Under the pieces are notes generated by a model. The model was not told where the DNA came from and made no database searches. It saw nothing but the letters and a program-made list of their open reading frames with translations. A program made the position numbers and the translations under genes. A DNA stretch of 64,000 nt from Gloeophyllum trabeum ATCC 11539 (Eukaryota > Basidiomycota > Agaricomycetes > Gloeophyllales > Gloeophyllaceae): contig NW_006920410.1 in assembly GCF_000344685.1 (NCBI RefSeq), forward strand, positions 3,625,634 through 3,689,633, read 5' to 3'. Positions 58,891 to 64,000 of the stretch are shown here, piece by piece (the first letter of the stretch is position 1; every line of letters starts with the position of its first letter).

Positions 58891-61095
58891 ATGATGCCTA
58901 AGCCTACACTTGCTATAACGTCAGCCTCAAAGCAACCAAGAAAGCGCAAACAAGGTGTCTCTGAGATACCGCCCTATACAGCTCTGGCAAGCATCAGTGA
59001 GAAGAAAGTGTCTGCCTGGTTCCGCGCTGCTAGTACCTCAGAGAACTACAAGCGGTATGTCAAGGAAGGGAAGGAGTGGGTGCAGAAATGGGCAGATGGA
59101 ATGCAGGATGAGGGGGAAGGAACACCGCAGCAGACTGAGCGGGTAGGATTGGCTCAGGCGTTCGATGTGATAGGGGAGAACACCGCAAAGGCTCTGCATG
59201 CTTTTGTAATCTACAAGTGTTCCATACAGGAGAACAGCTATAAGACAGCTGAGGGAATACGATCTGCCTTCAAGCATTATTTCACATAGTGAGTGCTCCG
59301 AAAAGGGCCAGGATTACGACTGCTAACAGAAGTCCCAGCACACATAAGTGCCAGGGAGACTTCTGGAAGTGCAATGCTGCTACGGGCGAATGGGAGGGGA
59401 ACCCAGTATTCAACCTAGCATATTCAGCTTACCACGAGTCTCTGAAGAAGGAGTACCAGCGCGGCAGTGACTCAAGCCACAGTTTACCGATGTTGCCGAA
59501 AGATATTGCAAGGATGTTTGCCTTTGCGGACAAGGCCGTGCTGCAACACCAGATTTCTAAGACGCTATGTTTATTCTGGAAGGCCTTCGTTTCAATCTCA
59601 TTTACTCTATGGACCCGGTACTTGCTAGCACAATACGGTTTTTTTGTATTTCTGTGACTAACAGATGGTTTAACATAGATGTGATGAAAGTATTCATCTG
59701 CGACGCGGTGAAGTGGCCCTTGACCTTCGAGATCATAAGGATGCAACCCGTTTCACCGATTCACGCTGACATGGCGAAAGACTAACCAAGACAACCCAGA
59801 AAAAGGTCAGTCATGACACCGGAAGTCTGCTCTAATACTGACGCCCAATGCACTTACAGCAAATGACTATGATATCCCTTACTCGCCGGACTCGCCTGCC
59901 CCGGACTGCTACACCCACACGTCAAGTTGGATCAAACATCTGGAGGGAGAGATGCAGCGACCGCTCACAAGAGAGGACTTCATTTTCCCAGCAGTTGCTT
60001 CAACGGGAAAGCTCAAAATTGGGACGGCAGTATCCCGCTCCGAGATTGAAAAATTGCTAGACTTCTTTGTTGCAGGTGCCGGGCTTCTCCGCGAACGACC
60101 AGGGAAGTTCACTACTCATTGCTTTCGTCGCGGCGGTGCTCAGTGGTGCTTTATGTGGCGGCCGGATCGCAAATGGAGCCTGAAAGCTGTGAAATGGTGG
60201 GGCGGTTGGGCCCCATCCGAGAGTGTGGGTACCCGTATCAGTTATTGTCACTTCAAGTCACTGATCAGCCATGCAGGTTGGCACCCTGACACGTTATCTA
60301 CTGGACGAAGTCTCCAAATATGAACATGGCTACGGGGATATGCTGATGCCTAGTCGCAGCTATGAGCGCCACGTTACTTTTATGGGTGTAGAGAAGGATG
60401 GTACCTCCGAGTCGACATCTGCAGCAAGATCTCTGGGCACCCTGGGCTCCACGTCTGCCGGTGCAGATCTCGAGACCCGTTTGGCAACTATTCAAGCCCA
60501 AAATGAAGCAAGCCTCAAGCTGCTTCTCTCGTATTTGGATTCCAGTGGCAGCAAGATACCTTACCAAAGGGAGGAGGTGAACTCACGCCCCCAGCCTGAT
60601 CAGGGACATGTCACTGGCAAGCAAGGCGGCTTGTCACCGGGCGTGGCCTGTCCGGATGCATTAACATGTACGTCTGTTTCCTTCTTCCTTGTGTGTCACC
60701 CCACTAACTGTTCCATAGTACGCCGACGTCGAACATTTGATTTCAGTAGGTACACAACTACTACGAAATCTGTGCCCCCGACACCCACGTCCTCCCCAGC
60801 CCGGGCCACGGAAGATGCATTAAGTCGTGTTGCGCCATCTCTCGATCCGTCCAAGCTACGCGTGCCCGCGACTCACTCGCTGGCAGACTGTCTCGAGTAC
60901 TGGGATCATGGTAAGCCGGAGTTGGGGCTTGTGCTTCCCCTGCGGGAGTGGCCGAAGCAGTTCAGGCCATCACAATACAGGAGCGAGGCTGTCAAGTGGG
61001 GTCGGATACAGAAGGTGGTGCACGAGTTCCGCACAATCTGCCACGGCGACAGGGAGCTTGTTAAGACTCAGCTAAGCGGACTTAGAAGTTCTTAA
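58891..61095 (+). pseudogene. Crypton-like tyrosine recombinase with GCR1_C-like tail, frameshifted
   Basis: The ATG at 58891 gives MMPKPTLAITSASKQPRKRK. Exons with consistent splices read KCQGDFWKCNAATGEWEGNP and FAFADKAVLQHQISKTL. Catalytic residues of a tyrosine recombinase follow in order. They are an Arg in SFTLWTRCDESIHLRRGEVA, the H-x-x-R of FTTHCFRRGGAQWCFM, and a Tyr in TLTRYLLDEVSKYEHGYGDM. WWGGWA lies between the last two. The C-terminal domain DCLEYWDHGKPELGLVLPLR resembles the GCR1_C DNA-binding fold found in Crypton-type proteins. Between LDLRDHKDATR and FTLTWRKTNQDNPEKAND (about 59750-59766) the frame shifts, so a full protein is not made unless that is a sequencing error. The gene ends beside an LTR. 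Confidence 0.72.
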
Positions 61096-61102
61096 CGAGA
61101 GT

Positions 61103-61344
61103 TGCTCAACGACGAAGCTAGAGTTCACGCGAGGTAAAACACCAGGTAATCTCGTAGATTCGCAGAATCCGAACAACTAGTGTACAACGAGTAGAGACGA
61201 GTCTTATATACCAAGCTACAATTACACTAGACTAGAAGAGGAAATCAGTACCGAAACCAATCAGTAATCGCCATACTTGTACATCAGTACTATACAAGGA
61301 TAAGTCAAAGGAAATATGTTTTTCGGGGTTTTGCGATCCCTACA
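61103..61344 (-). repeat. 3' LTR of a Ty3/Gypsy element (inner limit approximate)
   Basis: On the minus strand a purine-rich tract (aggagggcgaa, 61347-61357) precedes TGTAGGGATCGC, the expected LTR start at 61344. A TATA-like tatataagac lies at 61201-61210 within it. The other end is placed at a CA near 61103 and may be wrong by tens of bases. No second LTR is in the window. Confidence 0.45.
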
Positions 61345-61405
61345 TTCGCCCTCCTAAGTATACGACAGAATACTTACAATGAAAAGGAAAAAGCGAAATA
61401 ACCAG

Positions 61406-63121
61406 CTAGATAGTAGTGTTAGAGGATGATGCAGCACCAGGGACTCCGCTAGCACCCATGGAACCACCCATAGCATCACCCGCCGCTGGGCCAACGATGT
61501 GGCCATCAGCAGCCGGTCCAGCACCTTGAACGGCAGCAGACGCGGCATTGAACATAGCGACATCCTCATCTCCCTGCATGTTCATGCCCTGGAACGGAGA
61601 GACCGGTGTCTCGGGAGGGCTACCCCAGTCTGTCAACTGGGCAGATGGACCGGAGCGGTTAGAAGGGCCGGCAACAGCATTAGCCCCACCGTAATACGAG
61701 CCCGATTGCAAGGAGCCACTCTCGAAAGAATGGAAGTCGTGTCCGGCCCCCGACGATGCAGACGTCGGCGTGGGCGCAGGAACCGGCATGGAAGTCGTCG
61801 CAGCAGCATAACCCGGTTGCATACCATTGGTGAAACCAACAGCTGCCAGTCCGGGACCTGGAGTAGGAGTAGTTGAACTCCCCGGCGCGCCCGGGTACTG
61901 GTATGGGTGAGTCCAACCTTCAATAAAAGCACGACGGGCATCAACATAAGCGGGACAAGAACAAGCGCGCAACTTCGCACCATGATGCATACCGCGTCCG
62001 CGGGACATGCCACGACCACGACCCCGGCGAAACGAGCGCAAACGCTCCGCCCGACGAGCCTGGAGCTCTGCTCGGAACTCATCTGCCACGAGAGAACCGA
62101 ACGGACCCAGCAAAGCTGACTCGGATGGTGACAGTGAAGGTGTAGTCAATGGAGCCGTGGTGGTCGTGGTTGGCTCGGCGACGGTTGTGCGAACCGCGAT
62201 GCCTCCGCCCTGGAAAAACTCGAGGGCGAGGAGGCGAAGGCTCTCGCCCCGGGCCGTCAGCCATCGGCCGTCGCCCGTGAGTTGGTGACGCCAAGTGCGG
62301 TATCCCGCTGGCGGGTCGGGAATTGCGGCGCCCGCGTCGAGCGCGCTGAGCGCCAGGTCGAAAGCCTCGATCGCCGCGACGAGCTCTGGGGTGTCGGGGA
62401 GGCGTACCGGCATGGTAGGGAGGAGGGGCTGTGTCACCGCGAACCTCAGTGGGCATGGATGATATGAGTGAGAAGTCTGGGGCTCATTATATACGCCAGG
62501 ATGTATAGAAATGGAACCAGAAAATACCTGTGGGTCATCCTCAGGAGGCTTTCCTGTCCCGTTGGGCAATTGACCGATTTTGGATATGCCCATGGCTTCG
62601 AGATAAGCGTCGAGAGCCTCCAGGTGTCGGATAGCGGACAAGGGTTCCCAAGAGTCATCCCCAGATTTCCAGCGCACCTGAAACAAGGCAGAGGTGCCTT
62701 TCCCTTGGTGGCTTAGGATGCGATCCACAGCCCATTCCTTCGGTTCATCGCCTAGCCCAAGTAACTGAGACAACTGGCGGCCGGGAAACCGCCTGTCATC
62801 GTTCGGAACATGAATTCTAAGCTTGGATGCGTGAAAAGCATCATGGATCCCGCGTTTCTTCAGGTCCGGCGACAGGTCAAGGCGAAAGCTCGAGCCAGGC
62901 TCAAGGACCTTCGTAATCTTGAATGGTCCAATGTACTTCGCAGCAAGCTTGCGCGCGCGACCCTTAGGCAAGCGCAGGTCCTTAGTTGACAGATAAACCC
63001 AGTCTCCTACAGCGAATGGAGCTGGTCGACGATGTCGATTGGCATCTCGTGTTTGCTTGATACGCTGATAAGCCTCAGGATCGTCTGACCCCCGAAAACG
63101 CGGATTCAGCACATCATACAA
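61406..63121 (-). mobile_element. 3' end of a chromovirus-type Ty3/Gypsy pol gene
   Basis: An open frame of about 570 codons with no proper start; it begins just after an in-frame stop at the upstream break. It starts DVLNPRFRGSDDPEAYQR and carries the integrase C-terminal (GPY/F) module: VGDWVYLSTKDLRLPKGRAR, AAKYIGPFKITKVLEPGSSF, HDAFHASKLRIHVPND. A chromodomain follows at about residues 126-178 (WAVDRILSHQGKGTSALFQV, WKSGDDSWEPLSAI). Gag, protease, reverse transcriptase, RNase H and the integrase core are absent. After the chromodomain comes an unusual extension of nearly 400 residues rich in Ala, Gly, Pro and Ser, with an RGRGRGMSRGRG motif. The element is 5'-truncated and cannot move by itself. 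Confidence 0.82.
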
Positions 63122-64000
63122 GTGCCCCGGAGCTTATTCGACACAGCGCTCGCACGCCTCTAGGCTTCTATGGGCTCTAAAAGACTTTTTCTATTTAGCT
63201 CCGGACTTCCCAACATCCTCGAGGCGTACTCGGACCCATTCAGCGATTTATCTCCGCGCACCGAAGCTCCGGAGTTACTTAACCAATGCGACTTCTAGCT
63301 GCGTTAGATCCGGGACCTGCGGACACTTCTATCGAGGGGCGTCTTCCTCATGCCCACCCTCCAGCACTCACTCCCCCTCGTTTCCGTCAAGATACCGAAG
63401 GTGCGGACGCATACGAGTCACCATAAGGTCAGCATCAGTCAGCAAACGGCCGGAGGTAATTAACACGTGACCGGCGTGTCGCACGGAGTGATGGGACCGC
63501 TTGGGTCAGGTGGTGAAGCGTCGAGGCGACCTATAGGGGCTGGAAAGAGCAAGTGGGAGCGCAAGAGAGTCGTATGGTATATGGTATAGCGGAGGAAAGT
63601 GCTGAGCAATCCTGTGGGTAGCGGCGTTTATTTGTTATTTATCTCCGAACGGTCGCAAAGCCATTCCTGTAGTATAAATTGTACAAAGTAGCATACAGAA
63701 AAATAAGTTTCGACTTCACCATCTCAGAGAATTAGCGTTACGATCTCAGCGACCCGAGAAGTTCGAAAAGCGTCGAACTTAGCGAATTATAACCGATCCT
63801 AGCTTTGCCAATAGGCCTGACTCGTCGAGTGAATTATCTCCGCCATCGATTCATTTAGCTCCGGCGTCAAGGTTTTTGTTTTATTTTTCTAGGTCTTCCT
63901 ACGGACTACCCTACGGCGTCTTACTCCTCCTTTCCCCCTCGAACTATTAAATACCCTTCAGTTGTCTCGGACCGCCTTCACCCATATCACGGGGTTTAGG
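63122..64000. other. non-coding region with repeated AGCTCCGG / ATCTCCG motifs
   Basis: No open frame of note. Words of the type ATTTAGCTCCGG or ATTTATCTCCG recur at about 63192, 63246, 63638, 63831 and 63852, and in inverse orientation at about 63127 and 63265. The first copy sits exactly where the Gypsy frame breaks off. The region may be the start of another element that continues past the window, but no TIR partner is visible. Confidence 0.4.

Overview
This looks like nuclear DNA of a mushroom-forming basidiomycete (Agaricomycetes). Genes are dense, and almost every one is cut by many short introns of about 45-65 bp with GT-AG ends (three carry GC-AG ends). The gene set is typically fungal, including a Yap1/Pap1-type bZIP with redox cysteine domains, an SMN protein without a Tudor domain, Dnmt2, and a TRANK1-like UvrD helicase. 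The right end carries Crypton-like and chromovirus-like transposon remains of the kind common in this class. I see no rRNA, tRNA or CRISPR array.

The left and central part (about 1-50.7 kb) is an ordinary housekeeping block. In order: a 3'-truncated minus-strand hypothetical gene; a PHD-finger protein (-); TRDMT1/Dnmt2 (+); a peroxisomal SCP2-type thiolase ending in AKL (-); eIF5 (-); SMN (+); nucleoporin NIC96 (+); an ABC exporter (+); a very long TPR/UvrD helicase gene (-); a Rab8/Sec4-type GTPase (+); ARP5 of the INO80 complex (-); the histone H3K79 methyltransferase DOT1 (-); a Yap1-type bZIP with a long promoter holding AP-1-type sites (-); GET3 (-); SRP68 (+); KU80 (-); and a SNF2/STH1-type remodelling ATPase (+). 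Several pairs are head to head over a short shared promoter: GET3/SRP68 (185 bp), KU80/SNF2 (204 bp) and eIF5/SMN (409 bp). The ABC gene and the helicase converge with only 52 bp between their stop codons.

The right part (about 50.7-64 kb) is an accessory, transposon-rich island. It starts with a coiled-coil gene of unknown function. From about 53.83 to 58.29 kb there is what I read as a previously unnamed DNA element. Its two ends are diverged inverted repeats, with anchor motifs in the same order and one identical 71-bp spacing. It holds an apparently intact unknown multi-exon gene and a broken fragment of ATP sulfurylase (MET3). Next comes a Crypton-like tyrosine recombinase with a GCR1_C-like tail and a frameshift. 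It abuts the LTR and 3' end of a chromodomain-bearing Ty3/Gypsy element whose upstream part is missing. At that break begins a stretch to the window end with repeated AGCTCCGG/ATCTCCG motifs, possibly the end of yet another element.

Exon boundaries were worked out by eye from splice signals, reading-frame continuity and family conservation. Gene ends are firmer than internal splice sites, and all functional names rest on recognised motifs, not on database searches.
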